Source of the DNA: Thermoanaerobacter kivui
GTDB lineage: Bacteria > Bacillota > Thermoanaerobacteria > Thermoanaerobacterales > Thermoanaerobacteraceae
Reading direction: 5' to 3'
Length of the DNA: 57,500 nucleotides
NCBI RefSeq assembly: GCF_000763575.1
Contig: NZ_CP009170.1
Span: 1-57,500, forward strand
The notes under the pieces are model-generated. The model was given only the letters and a program-made list of their open reading frames with translations, was not told the origin of the DNA and made no database searches. The translations under genes were made by a program, and so were the position numbers. Shown one piece after another: positions 23,046-33,710 of this stretch. How positions within the stretch are numbered: position 1 is the stretch's first letter; the number at the start of each line of letters is the position of its first letter.

Positions 23046-24706
23046 AGTTAAAAGGAGCGCAAGTAGTTATAGAAGTTTTAAAAGAGATGGGCGTTGATAC
23101 TATATTTGGCATACCAGGAGGAGCAGTTATTCCCATTTATGATGCTCTTTATGACTCTGATATAAGGCATATTTTAGCTACTCACGAGCAAATGGCAGCC
23201 CATATGGCAGATGGTTATGCAAGAGTTACGGGAAGGGTAGGGGTTTGCTTTGCTACCTCTGGCCCCGGTTCTACCAATCTTGTAACGGGTATAGCTAATG
23301 CTTATATGGATTCAGTACCTGTTGTGGCGATAACAGGACAGGTTCCTACAAATCTCATAGGGAAAGACGCTTTTCAAGAGGTTGACATAACAGGAATTAC
23401 AATGCCTATAACTAAACACAACTTTATTGTAAAGTCTCCTGATAAACTGGCAGATACAATAAGGCAGGCATTTGCAATAGCCAAAAGTGGAAGGCCTGGT
23501 CCTGTGTTAGTAGATATTCCAAAAGATATACAAAACGCCGATATAGAATATGTAAAAGGAATAGGAGATAGTATTGATATAAAAAACGATATCAATGGAG
23601 TAGTTTCGCAAAAAGAATTAGACAAAGCTATAGAGCTTATTTTGCAAAGTAAAAAACCTGTAATCTTTGCAGGAGGAGGAGTGATTTGGGGAGAAGCATC
23701 AGAGGAACTTATAGAATTTGCAGAGAAGACCAATATACCTGTTGCTACTTCTTTAATGGGGTTAGGATGCTTTCCAGAAGACCATCCTTTGTCATTAGGT
23801 CTTATTGGCATGCATGGAAGCAGATTTGCAAATTTGGCTGTGTATAAATCAGACCTTGTGATAGCAATAGGGACGAGATTTAGCGACAGAGTTGCTGGCA
23901 AAGCAGGGGGACTTGCTCCCAATGCTAAAATAATCCATATTGATATAGATCCTGCAGAATTAGGGAAAAATATAGAAGTAGATGTAGCAGTTATAGGCAA
24001 AGTTAAAGAAGCATTGAAACTTTTAACGGATAAACTTCCATTCATTGAAAGAAAAGAATGGTTAGAGGAAATTTCTTTCTTGAGAGAAAAGCACGGATTG
24101 AAGTATAAAAACGATGAAGTTTTGAGGCCTCAGTGGATAGTAGAAAAAATTCAACAGCTTTCAAACGATGACCTTATAATAGCCACTGAAGTGGGACAAA
24201 ATCAAATGTGGGCTGCGCAGTATTATAAATTTAAACAGCCCAGGACTTTTGTTACCTCAGGAGGACTAGGGACAATGGGCTTTGGGCTTCCTGCTGCAAT
24301 AGGTGCACAAGTGGGAAAGCCAGATAAAAGAGTTGTAAACATTGCAGGTGATGGAAGTTTAAGAATGAATATACATGCACTGGAAACTGCTGCTGTATAT
24401 AATATTCCGGTTATAACGGTACTACTCAACAACCAAACTTTAGGAATGGTAAGACAGTGGCAAAATCTTTTGTATGACAAGAGATTTTCGCAGACAGATT
24501 TGAACGCAAATTTGAATTTTGCTAAGCTTGCAAATGACTTTGGAGTAGAAGGAATAAGAGTTACAACAAAGGAAGAATTCGAAAAAGCTTTTAGAAAAGC
24601 CTATAGCGAAAATAGACCTTTTATGATAGAATGTATTATAGACAAAGATGAGATGGTGCTTCCTTTTATTCCTGCAGGTGGTACTGTTGAAAATACAATT
24701 GGATAA
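23042..24706 (+). CDS. ilvB: Acetolactate synthase large (catalytic) subunit
   Basis: IlvB makes acetolactate and acetohydroxybutyrate using thiamine diphosphate, magnesium and FAD. The 554 residues show the catalytic glutamate in [17 protein letters not shown] near 46-62, the FAD-binding middle domain and the ThDP motif [22 protein letters not shown] near 438-459 with GDGS...N. It is the last ilv gene; only about 4-5 bases after its stop an FMN riboswitch begins. AHAS needs FAD, so this adjacency to riboflavin genes may be meaningful. Confidence 0.96.
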   Translation: MKLKGAQVVIEVLKEMGVDTIFGIPGGAVIPIYDALYDSDIRHILATHEQMAAHMADGYARVTGRVGVCFATSGPGSTNLVTGIANAYMDSVPVVAITGQVPTNLIGKDAFQEVDITGITMPITKHNFIVKSPDKLADTIRQAFAIAKSGRPGPVLVDIPKDIQNADIEYVKGIGDSIDIKNDINGVVSQKELDKAIELILQSKKPVIFAGGGVIWGEASEELIEFAEKTNIPVATSLMGLGCFPEDHPLSLGLIGMHGSRFANLAVYKSDLVIAIGTRFSDRVAGKAGGLAPNAKIIHIDIDPAELGKNIEVDVAVIGKVKEALKLLTDKLPFIERKEWLEEISFLREKHGLKYKNDEVLRPQWIVEKIQQLSNDDLIIATEVGQNQMWAAQYYKFKQPRTFVTSGGLGTMGFGLPAAIGAQVGKPDKRVVNIAGDGSLRMNIHALETAAVYNIPVITVLLNNQTLGMVRQWQNLLYDKRFSQTDLNANLNFAKLANDFGVEGIRVTTKEEFEKAFRKAYSENRPFMIECIIDKDEMVLPFIPAGGTVENTIG

Positions 24707-24710
24707 AACC

Positions 24711-24884
24711 TTCGGGGATCGGTGAAATTCCGTACCGGCGGTATAGCCCGCGAGCCTTTTGGCAGACTCGGTGAAATTCCGAGGCCGACAGTTAAAGTCT
24801 GGATGGGAGAAGGAGAAATATTCCCCAGGGAATATATTCTCTGGGGTTTTTTAACCCTGAAGGTTTAACCTTCAGGATTTTTTA
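24711..24884 (+). ncRNA. FMN riboswitch (RFN element) with terminators
   Basis: The conserved RFN core is present: GGGATCGGTGAAATTCC, ACCGGCGGTATAGCCCGCGAGCC, GCAGACTCGGTGAAATTCCG and GCCGACAGTTAAAGTCTGGATG, ending with GAGAAGGAG near 24815. Two hairpins follow. One is CCCCAG/CTGGGG at 24823-24846 with T6; the other pairs CCTGAAGGTT with AACCTTCAGG at 24857-24877, followed by six T. FMN binding should favour termination and lower the rib genes. It begins directly after ilvB and no separate promoter is obvious in front. Confidence 0.95.
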
Positions 24885-24901
24885 GTACAGGAGGGATTAA
24901 A

Positions 24902-25984
24902 TTGGAAGAATATATGGAAAGGGCTTTAACACTGGCTGAAAAAGGATGGGGATACACAAACCCTAATCCGCTTGTGGGTGCTGTAATAGTTAAAAATGGC
25001 AAAATAATTGGTGAGGGTTATCATGAATATTTTGGAGGCCCACATGCTGAAGTAAATGCATTAAAAAATGCAGTTGAAGATGTTACAGGTTCTACTATGT
25101 TTGTAACACTTGAACCTTGTAGCCATTATGGCAAAACGCCTCCTTGTGTTGAAGAAATAATTAAATCTGGCATTAAGAGAGTATATATAGCGATGGAAGA
25201 CCCAAATCCTAAAGTTAGCGGGAACGGTATAAAAAGGTTAAAAGAGGCGGGAATAGAAGTACATGTGGGGATGATGGAGAAAGAAGCGAGGAAACTCAAC
25301 GAAATATTTGTTAAATATATTACGACAAAATTTCCCTTTGTGATATTAAAATCTGCTATGAGTATTGATGGTAAGATTGCTTGTTATAATGGAAATTCTA
25401 AATGGATTACAAATGAGAAATCAAGAAAATTTGCTCATAAAATAAGAGGACGTGTATCCGCGATTATGGTTGGGGTAAATACAGTAATTAAGGATAACCC
25501 AATGCTTACAACAAGGTTGGAGGGGTATAAAAATCCTGTAAGGATTATTGTGGATAGTAGAGGTAGAACGCCATTTGCCTCAAATGTAATAAGAGACAAA
25601 GCGGCAAAAACGATAATTGCTACAACAGAACTTATGCCAAACAGTGTAAAAAAGAAACTTGAAGGTATGGATATTGAAGTTATTATATTAAAAAACGACA
25701 ATGGAAAAGTACCTTTAAAAGAGCTAATGATAAAACTTGGAGAGAGGGGGATTGATAGTGTATTGATTGAAGGCGGTGGGACATTAAATTGGTCTGCACT
25801 TAAAGAGGGAATTGTTGATAAAGTTATGTTTTTTATATCACCTAGAATAATAGGAGGAAAAAATGCTTTAACACCTGTAGAAGGTATAGGTTTTTCGGAT
25901 ATAGGAAATTCAATAGAATTAAAAGATGTGGAGATTGATAGAATAGATGATGATATACTAATAACAGCATATGTAAGAAAGTAG
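24902..25984 (+). CDS. ribD: Riboflavin biosynthesis deaminase/reductase RibD
   Basis: RibD deaminates and reduces the pyrimidine made from GTP in riboflavin synthesis. The 360-residue product has an N-terminal CDA-type deaminase domain with HAEVNAL near 50 and the zinc cysteines in EPCSHYGKTPPC near 74-85. A C-terminal DHFR-like reductase domain includes SIDGKIACYNGNSKWI and the glycine-rich EGGGTLNWSAL. The start is TTG at 24902, six bases after CAGGAGGG. First gene of the rib operon under the FMN riboswitch. Confidence 0.96.
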   Translation: MEEYMERALTLAEKGWGYTNPNPLVGAVIVKNGKIIGEGYHEYFGGPHAEVNALKNAVEDVTGSTMFVTLEPCSHYGKTPPCVEEIIKSGIKRVYIAMEDPNPKVSGNGIKRLKEAGIEVHVGMMEKEARKLNEIFVKYITTKFPFVILKSAMSIDGKIACYNGNSKWITNEKSRKFAHKIRGRVSAIMVGVNTVIKDNPMLTTRLEGYKNPVRIIVDSRGRTPFASNVIRDKAAKTIIATTELMPNSVKKKLEGMDIEVIILKNDNGKVPLKELMIKLGERGIDSVLIEGGGTLNWSALKEGIVDKVMFFISPRIIGGKNALTPVEGIGFSDIGNSIELKDVEIDRIDDDILITAYVRK

Positions 25985-25994
25985 GTTATGGCGT

Positions 25995-26618
25995 ATGTTT
26001 ACTGGAATTATAGAAGAAACAGGAACTGTTAAAAATATTATACATGGTACTTTTACAAAAATTGTTATAAAATGTAGTAAAGTCCTTGAGGGAACAAAAA
26101 TAGGTGATAGTATAGCAGTTAACGGTGTATGTTTAACTGTTACTAATATGTCAAACGAAAGTTTTGCAGCTGACGTTATGCCTGAAACCTTGAGAGCAAG
26201 CAATTTAAAAGATTTAAAAATTGGAAGCATTGTCAATCTGGAAAGAGCACTTCAAGTTGGAAGGAGAATGGGTGGGCATATCGTAACTGGTCATATAGAT
26301 TGCGTTGGAAAAATCATAGACAAAAGGCAGGAAAAAAATGCTTTTATATTTAAGATAGCTATCAATAAAGAATTTACAAAATACATTGCCCGTAAGGGAA
26401 GTATTGCGGTTGATGGTATAAGTTTAACGGTTGTTGAGGATGGATATGATTATTTTACTGTTTCAGTTATTCCACATACAATGCTTAAGACCACATTGGG
26501 TTATAAAGGTGTAGGAGATAGTGTAAATATCGAAGTTGATATACTTTCTAAGTATGTAGAAAAACTAATAGGGAAAAAGGATATAAAAGATTTATTAAAA
26601 GAAAATGGATTTATATAG
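25995..26618 (+). CDS. ribE: Riboflavin synthase alpha chain
   Basis: RibE dismutates two 6,7-dimethyl-8-ribityllumazine molecules to riboflavin. The 207 residues contain two homologous lumazine-binding barrels. The first begins MFTGIIEETGTV and carries IAVNGVCLTV; the second carries GGHIVTGHIDCVG and IAVDGISLTVV. The product forms the trimer that associates with RibH. It follows ribD by 10 bases and precedes ribBA by 37 bases. Confidence 0.96.
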   Translation: MFTGIIEETGTVKNIIHGTFTKIVIKCSKVLEGTKIGDSIAVNGVCLTVTNMSNESFAADVMPETLRASNLKDLKIGSIVNLERALQVGRRMGGHIVTGHIDCVGKIIDKRQEKNAFIFKIAINKEFTKYIARKGSIAVDGISLTVVEDGYDYFTVSVIPHTMLKTTLGYKGVGDSVNIEVDILSKYVEKLIGKKDIKDLLKENGFI

Positions 26619-26655
26619 ATGCTGATGACTTCTCTAAGTTAAGGAGGAAAGACCG

Positions 26656-27846
26656 ATGTTTGATAGGATAGAAGATGCAATAGAAGATATAAAGCAAGGG
26701 AAAATGATTATTGTGGTAGATGATGAAAATAGGGAAAATGAAGGCGACTTAGTTATGGCAGCAGAAAAAGTTACAGGAGAACACATTAATTTTATGATAA
26801 AATATGGACGGGGTCTTGTATGTGTTCCAATGACAGAAAAAAGACTTAATGACCTTGGCATTTACCAAATGGTTGAGAATAACACTGACCATAAAGAAAC
26901 TGCTTTTACTGTATCTGTAGATTATAAAGAATGTACCACTGGTATTTCTGCATTTGAAAGAGCACTGACGGTGAAGAAATTAGTAGATGATAATTCAAAG
27001 CCAGAAGATTTTACAAAGCCGGGACATATTTTTCCTTTAAGAGCCAAAGATGGTGGCGTCTTAGTAAGAGCAGGACATACAGAAGCAGCTGTAGACCTTG
27101 CAGTTCTTGCAGGACTCAAACCCGCTGGAGTAATATGCGAAATCATAAAAGACGATGGAAATATGGCAAGGTTGCCTGACCTTTTGGAGTTTGCAAAAAA
27201 ATTTGGGTTGAGGATTATATCTATTGAAGATTTAATAGAGTACAGAATGAAAAATGAAATACTTGTGAGAAGGGTAGCACAGGCGAAACTTCCAACAAAA
27301 CATGGGAATTTTGAAATTGTCGGGTATGAAGAAATATTAACAGGAAAACAGCATGTAGCTCTGATTAAAGGAGACATAAATAGGGACCCTGTACTTGTGA
27401 GGATACATTCTGAATGTCTTACAGGGGATATATTGGGGTCATTAAGATGTGACTGTGGTGACCAGCTTCATGCGGCAATGGAAAGAATAGGACAGGAAGG
27501 AGGAGTACTAGTCTATCTGAGACAGGAAGGAAGGGGTATAGGACTTTTAAACAAGATTAAGGCGTATCATTTGCAGGATCAAGGGTTTGATACTGTTGAA
27601 GCGAATATTAAGCTTGGTTTTCCACCTGATTTAAGAGAATACAGCATAGCTGCACAGATTTTGAAAGATATGGGGGTTAAAAAGATAAGGATTATGACAA
27701 ATAATCCACAGAAAATTAGGGAATTATCAGAATGTGGACTTGAGGTTGTAGAAAGGGTTTCTATAGAAATTTGTCCAAATCATTATAATGAAAAATACCT
27801 CAAAACAAAAAAGGAAAAAATGGGACATCTAATTTTGGAAGTGTAA
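26656..27846 (+). CDS. ribBA: Bifunctional DHBP synthase / GTP cyclohydrolase II
   Basis: RibBA supplies both precursors of riboflavin. Residues 1-200 are the 3,4-dihydroxy-2-butanone-4-phosphate synthase ([18 protein letters not shown] near 23-40, then the T-x-G-x-S region [10 protein letters not shown]). Residues 205-396 are GTP cyclohydrolase II with the zinc site [18 protein letters not shown] near 254-271 and the arginine loop [16 protein letters not shown]. The ribosome binding site AAGGAGGAAAG lies before the ATG. Fusion order is the normal one. Confidence 0.96.
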   Translation: MFDRIEDAIEDIKQGKMIIVVDDENRENEGDLVMAAEKVTGEHINFMIKYGRGLVCVPMTEKRLNDLGIYQMVENNTDHKETAFTVSVDYKECTTGISAFERALTVKKLVDDNSKPEDFTKPGHIFPLRAKDGGVLVRAGHTEAAVDLAVLAGLKPAGVICEIIKDDGNMARLPDLLEFAKKFGLRIISIEDLIEYRMKNEILVRRVAQAKLPTKHGNFEIVGYEEILTGKQHVALIKGDINRDPVLVRIHSECLTGDILGSLRCDCGDQLHAAMERIGQEGGVLVYLRQEGRGIGLLNKIKAYHLQDQGFDTVEANIKLGFPPDLREYSIAAQILKDMGVKKIRIMTNNPQKIRELSECGLEVVERVSIEICPNHYNEKYLKTKKEKMGHLILEV

Positions 27847-27923
27847 AATGCTACAAAGAAATAAATTGAATGTGATTATCAAGTATATAATGAAAGATTA
27901 TTAATAAGGAGAGTGTATAGTTT

Positions 27924-28388
27924 ATGAAAATATATGAAGGAAAACTTATAGCAGAAGGAAAGAAATTTGGAATTGTGGTAAGCAGATTCAATGAATTTAT
28001 AACGAACAAACTTCTCGAAGGGGCACTTGATGCTTTAAAAAGGCATGGTGCTTTAAATGAAGACATTGAAATTGCGTGGGTACCTGGAGCATTTGAAATA
28101 CCACTTATAGCTAAAAAGATGGCTGAATCTAAAAGATATGATGCAGTAATTGCACTTGGAGCAGTGATAAGAGGAGAGACACCCCATTTTGATTACGTTG
28201 CAAATGAGGTATCAAAAGGTATTGCAAAAGTATCACTTGACACAGATGTTCCGGTTATATTCGGCGTTCTTACCACAGATACAATTGAGCAAGCTATTGT
28301 AAGGGCGGGAACAAAAGGTGGGAATAAAGGTTTTGAGGCAGCCGTTACAGCAATAGAGATGGCAAATCTAATGGATGAAATAAAATAA
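27924..28388 (+). CDS. ribH: 6,7-dimethyl-8-ribityllumazine synthase
   Basis: RibH condenses the pyrimidine intermediate with DHBP to lumazine and usually forms icosahedral shells. The 154 residues carry [42 protein letters not shown] near 52-68, the substrate loop [22 protein letters not shown] near 80-101 with the catalytic His, and [19 protein letters not shown] at the end. It is the last rib gene; a strong bidirectional terminator follows. Confidence 0.96.
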   Translation: MKIYEGKLIAEGKKFGIVVSRFNEFITNKLLEGALDALKRHGALNEDIEIAWVPGAFEIPLIAKKMAESKRYDAVIALGAVIRGETPHFDYVANEVSKGIAKVSLDTDVPVIFGVLTTDTIEQAIVRAGTKGGNKGFEAAVTAIEMANLMDEIK

Positions 28389-28408
28389 GGGCAAAATGCC
28401 CTTATTTT
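28382..28408. terminator. Bidirectional terminator between ribH and ytvI
   Basis: AAAATAAGGGC and GCCCTTATTTT form a perfect 11-base stem with a 5-base loop. It overlaps the end of ribH and the ytvI stop codon and serves two convergent genes. Confidence 0.88.
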
Positions 28409-29471
28409 ATTTCCAAGGAGGGATAATTTCTGCTTTTTGAAGAGCTTTAAATACTACCACAAATACAGGTCCTATTATAAGTCCTAAAGCACCAAAAAGT
28501 TTTACACCTATAAACATAGATAAAAGCGTAACAAGAGGATGAAGTCCTATACTCTCACCTACGATCTTAGGCTCTATCATCTGCCTCACAACTACCACCA
28601 AGCCGTACAGTATTAAAAGATATATTCCTACCATGTAGTTTTTCATTATGATGTTATAAAGAGCCCATGGTATCATGACAGCACCAGAACCTAGTACGGG
28701 CAATGCATCTACAATGGTTACAAGAAGACCCAATAAAAATGGATAGTCAAAACCTATCATTGCAAGACCTATGGACACCTGTAAAAATGTTATAAGCATT
28801 ATTGTGGCAGCTGCCCTAAGATAGCCGAAAAATGTCTTTAAAAGGTCTACCTGAATATTTTTTGCATGCTGTGCCCAATGAGATGGAATCTGCCTCTTTA
28901 TAAAATCCAGTATAAGCTGCTTATCTTTGCTTATAAAAAAAGTAGCAACAAGTGTTATCAAAGTCATAAAAAAGAAATTGGGCAGTTTTGTCGCAAAATT
29001 CAAAAGCCATGTAGCGAGATTTTTTGCAAATAATGATATGTAGTTTAATATAGACTGCATATTGCTTTCAATAAGGGATGTGATATTTGGTGGCAATGAT
29101 ATGTAATACATTCTTATTCTGTCAACAAGATTTAAAATTATGTCATTAATAGTATTTGCATAATTTGTGCTTATTTCCGCAAGAGAACTTAGTTCATATA
29201 TAAGTTGTGTTATTGATATTGCAATAAGTGATCCTATCACACCTATTAATATCAAAAGTAAAATAAAGGATGCTAATCCTCTCGGCACCTTTAATTTTTT
29301 CTCTAAGAAATTTACACCAGGATCGATTATCACAGAGAGAAGCAAAGCCACTACAAATGGCATCAAGAAAGGAATAATTTTAAATATGATTAAGTAAAAT
29401 ATAATAAAGACAGCAACAATGAGCAGTGTTTTTTTTATTATATCACCGTATCTCAATAGAAAATTATTCAC
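28407..29471 (-). CDS. ytvI: AI-2E family membrane protein, sporulation YtvI-like
   Basis: A 354-residue polytopic membrane protein of the AI-2 exporter (AI-2E/PerM) family. About seven hydrophobic segments are visible: IVAVFIIFYLIIFKIIPFLMP near 20-40, GLASFILLLILIGVIGSLIAI near 65-85, FFMTLITLVATFFI near 165-180 and several between 205 and 340, with the family PxLGxxxxxxP pattern (VDALPVLGSGAVMIPWAL) near 245. The length and N-terminus match the YtvI sporulation group, whose function is unknown. The ribosome binding site is AAGGAGG. A DNA origin of this call is recognition only; another AI-2E paralogue is possible. Confidence 0.8.
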   Translation of the reverse strand: MNNFLLRYGDIIKKTLLIVAVFIIFYLIIFKIIPFLMPFVVALLLSVIIDPGVNFLEKKLKVPRGLASFILLLILIGVIGSLIAISITQLIYELSSLAEISTNYANTINDIILNLVDRIRMYYISLPPNITSLIESNMQSILNYISLFAKNLATWLLNFATKLPNFFFMTLITLVATFFISKDKQLILDFIKRQIPSHWAQHAKNIQVDLLKTFFGYLRAAATIMLITFLQVSIGLAMIGFDYPFLLGLLVTIVDALPVLGSGAVMIPWALYNIIMKNYMVGIYLLILYGLVVVVRQMIEPKIVGESIGLHPLVTLLSMFIGVKLFGALGLIIGPVFVVVFKALQKAEIIPPWK

Positions 29472-29551
29472 CGTTTTGACCTCCTTCCTTTTTATTATAA
29501 TATGAGAATTGATAAAAGTCTATCATTAAGAGTAATTGTTGACTGTAATAA

Positions 29552-29575
29552 AAAAATCCGCCGAAACGGATTTTT
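29552..29575. terminator. Hairpin terminator
   Basis: AAAAATCCG and CGGATTTTT form a 9-base stem with a 6-base loop, bidirectional. On the minus strand it lies directly after the short broken gene at 29574-29744. Confidence 0.75.
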
Positions 29576-29744
29576 AAAGGGCGGTTTTTATTTTTGCTAT
29601 TTCTTTTGATTTTTGCGCAAGTTCCTTTCGCGTTATGATTCCTTTTTCTACTAATAAATCTATTAGAGAAAGTAAAGCCAACAAGTTTTTGTACTCTGTA
29701 TCTTTTATTTCTGCTAAATCTAAAAGATATTATATCTCTCTCAT
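29574..29744 (-). pseudogene. Small hypothetical gene with in-frame stop at codon 5
   Basis: On the minus strand a ribosome binding site (GGGAGAG) is followed after seven bases by ATG AGA GAG ATA and then TAA. In the same frame the reading continues without stop for 51 codons as YLLDLAEIKDTEYKNLLALL and SLIDLLVEKGIITRKELAQK, ending KSKEIAKIKTAL at a true stop next to a terminator. The conserved-looking helical peptide and well-placed start suggest a 56-residue protein broken by one nonsense change. I do not recognise a named family. A sequencing error or a downstream alternative start could explain it. Confidence 0.55.
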
Positions 29745-29850
29745 TTTACATCTCTCCCAAATAATTCTTTAATTTTATTATTGACATATATTAGAAAAAT
29801 ATGCAGAAGGGATAAAAAAATTAGAATTTGTTTGAAGTTTATGTTATAAT

Positions 29851-29859
29851 ATCACTGTA
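29851..29859 (+). promoter_or_regulatory. Extended -10 element before lepB
   Basis: TGTTATAAT, a TGn-extended -10, lies near 29844-29855, about 30 bases before the lepB start. No convincing -35 is seen 17 bases upstream. The rest of 29745-29881 shows no gene. Confidence 0.4.
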
Positions 29860-29881
29860 CTTTTAAGTGAGGAGAGTAAAT

Positions 29882-30412
29882 ATGAGCAAAGATGTGCGAA
29901 GAGAAATATTAAGCTGGATACTGACTATAGCTCTTGCTTTTTTAATTGCAATGTTTATAAGAACTTATGTTTTTGAATTGGTGGATGTACCTACGGGTTC
30001 AATGTTAAATACTATTCATGTAAATGATAAATTCATTGTAAACAAATTTATATACAGGTTTGAACCTATAAGAAGAGGAGACATTGTCGTATTTCGCTTT
30101 CCCGACGACCCAAAAGTAAATTTTGTAAAGAGAGTTATAGGGATAGGTGGAGATGTGATTGAAATAAAAAATGGAGTTTTAATAAGAAATGGCAAGGTGG
30201 TGGAAGAGCCTTATATAAAAGAACCCATGAAAGGAAATTTTGGCCCTTATGTAGTTCCTCCCAATCATTATTTCATGTTGGGAGATAACAGAAACCAGTC
30301 TTTAGATAGTAGGTTTTGGAAACATAAATATGTATCTAAAGATCAGATTTTGGGAAAAATAGTTTTTAGAATTTGGCCTCCCGATCGTATAGGTTCTATG
30401 GAAGGAAAATAG
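29882..30412 (+). CDS. lepB: Signal peptidase I
   Basis: LepB removes signal peptides from exported proteins on the outer face of the membrane. The 176-residue product has one N-terminal membrane anchor (ILSWILTIALAFLIAMFI near 9-26), the catalytic serine in PTGSMLNTIHVND near 38-50, the catalytic lysine in FVKRVIGIGGD near 82-92 and box D/E GDNRNQSLDSRFWK near 140-153. It is the short Gram-positive type. The ATG at 29882 is chosen over one five codons upstream because GTGAGGAG precedes it. Confidence 0.95.
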   Translation: MSKDVRREILSWILTIALAFLIAMFIRTYVFELVDVPTGSMLNTIHVNDKFIVNKFIYRFEPIRRGDIVVFRFPDDPKVNFVKRVIGIGGDVIEIKNGVLIRNGKVVEEPYIKEPMKGNFGPYVVPPNHYFMLGDNRNQSLDSRFWKHKYVSKDQILGKIVFRIWPPDRIGSMEGK

Positions 30413-30416
30413 ACTA

Positions 30417-30445
30417 TTGAAATTAATTTGGTTAAGTAGTATAAT
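30417..30445 (+). promoter_or_regulatory. serS promoter
   Basis: TTGAAA at 30417-30422, 17-base spacer, TATAAT at 30440-30445. Transcription should begin near 30452, just before the T-box leader. Confidence 0.8.
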
Positions 30446-30451
30446 ATTAGC

Positions 30452-30673
30452 CAAACATAATATTATTGCAATGAAGGGACGAGTAGTAAGTATAAACTTT
30501 TAAGAGAGCTGGTGGTGGGTGCGAACCAGTAAGTTTTACTTATGAATTCCATCCCGGAGCTAAGGTGTAATGACCTTCGGGCGACCGTTAAATCATGTGG
30601 AGGGCTTATTTTAAGCCGAAAGAGGGTGGCAACGCGGTATTCCCGTCCCTTTGTGGGATGGGAATTATTTTTT
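30452..30673 (+). ncRNA. T-box riboswitch of serS
   Basis: The T-box sequence AGGGTGGCAACGCGG is at 30623-30637 and a terminator hairpin ATTCCCGTCCC/GGGATGGGAAT at 30639-30665 is followed by a T-run. Stem I shows AGTAGT on the 5' side and GAATTCCATCCC on the 3' side; the specifier is therefore UCC, a serine codon, followed by the usual purine. This fits control of seryl-tRNA synthetase by uncharged tRNA-Ser(GGA), whose gene is at 45.1 kb in this window. Confidence 0.95.
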
Positions 30674-30688
30674 AGGGAGGTGTGTTAG

Positions 30689-31960
<1,272 letters not shown>

Positions 31961-31996
31961 ATGTATTATATTCAAATATTATACTTCTAAAGCATA

Positions 31997-32025
31997 TTGA
32001 CAACATTGCTGGTGTATGATATACT
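31997..32025 (+). promoter_or_regulatory. Promoter of the tRNA-Ser pair
   Basis: TTGACA at 31997-32002, a 17-base spacer and TATACT at 32020-32025, 18 bases before the first tRNA. Near-consensus strong promoter. Confidence 0.85.
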
Positions 32026-32042
32026 TTATATCGTCCCAGCAG

Positions 32043-32133
<91 letters not shown>

Positions 32134-32163
32134 AAGTTAATATTTCTTATGAGCAACCAGCGT

Positions 32164-32257
32164 GGAGAAGTACCCAAGATGGTGAAGGGGCGGTCCTGCT
32201 AAGACTGTAGGTCGGGGATAACCCGGCGCGAGGGTTCGAGTCCCTCCTTCTCCGCCA
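32164..32257 (+). tRNA. tRNA-Ser (GCU)
   Basis: Acceptor GGAGAAG pairs with CTTCTCC. The loop CTGCTAA gives anticodon GCT for AGC/AGU codons. A long variable arm and encoded CCA are present. It is 32 bases after the first tRNA-Ser and shares its promoter. Confidence 0.96.
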
Positions 32258-32283
32258 TTTTAATGTGTGGTTGCTCTATTTTA

Positions 32284-33507
32284 TTATTTTTTATCTTTTC
32301 CAAGTATTACTGTCACATCTACATTTGCATCAGGTGAGATATCTTTTTCTACATTGGTTATAAAAAGTGTTTTTGCAACTTTTTTAGCTTTTTCTTCATT
32401 AGTTTTTGCATATACGTGGGAAGAAGTAAAAGTCATACCAATGACGTTTCCGATTTTCACAACGTCAAAACCCTCATTTTTTAAAACTTCAGCGTACTTT
32501 GTGGCAAGCCCTGGTATTCCTGCACCGTTTAACACTTCTACTTTTATGTTTTTGTTTTCTGCAACTGCAAAAGATGTTGTTGAAGTAATCGGGGTGGAGG
32601 CGTCAGTGCTAAAAAGCTCTTTTACTATTTCTTGAACTTTTAAGTTGTCTACAAAGAAATAACTGGTATTTCCTTCATACCGGCCTTCTCCAGGAAGTAT
32701 TCTTGCGTCCATTGCTGAAGGCTTGTTTTTTATAAATTCATAGGCGTACTCTGTAATGTCAGAAGCAGATAAGTCCGTTTTTAAGTATTGACTTAATGTT
32801 ACTGCAAGAGATGGCAGTTTTGGCAATATTGAATGTTCTGATATTTTTTTTAAAAAAGCGTTGAGGAATTCATGCTGTGCCTTTATCCTGCCAAGGTCGC
32901 CCTCCGCATAACCATGCCTGTATCTTACAAACTGAATTGCCTTTTCTCCATCTAATACTTGCCTTCCCTTTTTTAAATTTATGTGAAGAGGGGGATTTGC
33001 TCTTTTATCGTCGTATTTCATGTCAAAAGGGACATCAACTTCTACTCCCCCAATTGTATCTATTATTTTTTTAAAGCCATCGTAATTTAAAATTACGTAA
33101 TTGTCTATTTTGATGTCCAATAAATTTTCTACTGCTTTTTTTAATCCTTGTATTTTTTCCTCAGAAAATGCGGCATTTATTTTTTTCTCTTTTGGGGCGT
33201 TAAATCCAGGCCTTGGATAGTATGTATCTCTTGGAATTGATAATACATTTACTTTTTTATTTGCAGGGTCATAGTTTATTACAAAAATAGTATCTGATAA
33301 ATTGTTTTCATCACTGCCCACAAAAAGAATGTTTTTCCTTTCTATAGCTTGCTCTTTATTTTGAGACTCATTTTTACTAACGGTAGAAGTATTTTTTTTA
33401 TTTGAAGCAGGGACATGAATATTTTTATAAAATATATAAGTTGCAACACCAATAGAGAGAGCGATACCTATTATAGTAAAAATTATTATTTTTAATATCT
33501 TTTTCAT
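32284..33507 (-). CDS. LytR-CpsA-Psr family protein with LytR_C domain
   Basis: LCP enzymes transfer teichoic acids or other glycopolymers from undecaprenyl carriers to peptidoglycan, outside the membrane. The 407-residue product has a short cytoplasmic tail, one membrane helix (IIIFTIIGIALSIGVATYIFY near 7-27), a Ser/Asn/Lys-rich linker and the LCP domain. In that domain the arginine motif SIPRDTYYPRPGFN lies near 90 and VRYRHGYAEGDLGRIKAQHEFL near 183-204. A C-terminal LytR_C domain (VEVLNGAGIPGLATKYAEVLKNEGFDV) follows near 320-346. The ATG at 33507 has GGGAGGAAAATTC before it. The exact polymer is not shown. Confidence 0.9.
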   Translation of the reverse strand: MKKILKIIIFTIIGIALSIGVATYIFYKNIHVPASNKKNTSTVSKNESQNKEQAIERKNILFVGSDENNLSDTIFVINYDPANKKVNVLSIPRDTYYPRPGFNAPKEKKINAAFSEEKIQGLKKAVENLLDIKIDNYVILNYDGFKKIIDTIGGVEVDVPFDMKYDDKRANPPLHINLKKGRQVLDGEKAIQFVRYRHGYAEGDLGRIKAQHEFLNAFLKKISEHSILPKLPSLAVTLSQYLKTDLSASDITEYAYEFIKNKPSAMDARILPGEGRYEGNTSYFFVDNLKVQEIVKELFSTDASTPITSTTSFAVAENKNIKVEVLNGAGIPGLATKYAEVLKNEGFDVVKIGNVIGMTFTSSHVYAKTNEEKAKKVAKTLFITNVEKDISPDANVDVTVILGKDKK

Positions 33508-33710
33508 GAATTTTCCTCCCGTAATTGCCATATAAATCTTTTGTTTATACAATGAATATATAGCATTTTAAAATATAAAAGTCAATTAATAGAATGTTAC
33601 AAGTTATTAAATATTTATTAAATTTATCATCCCTTGTTTATTTTAAGACTAAATATCAAGATTGTGATATAATTAATAAAGGAAAAAGTTATAAAAAAGG
33701 GGTGCTAGGT

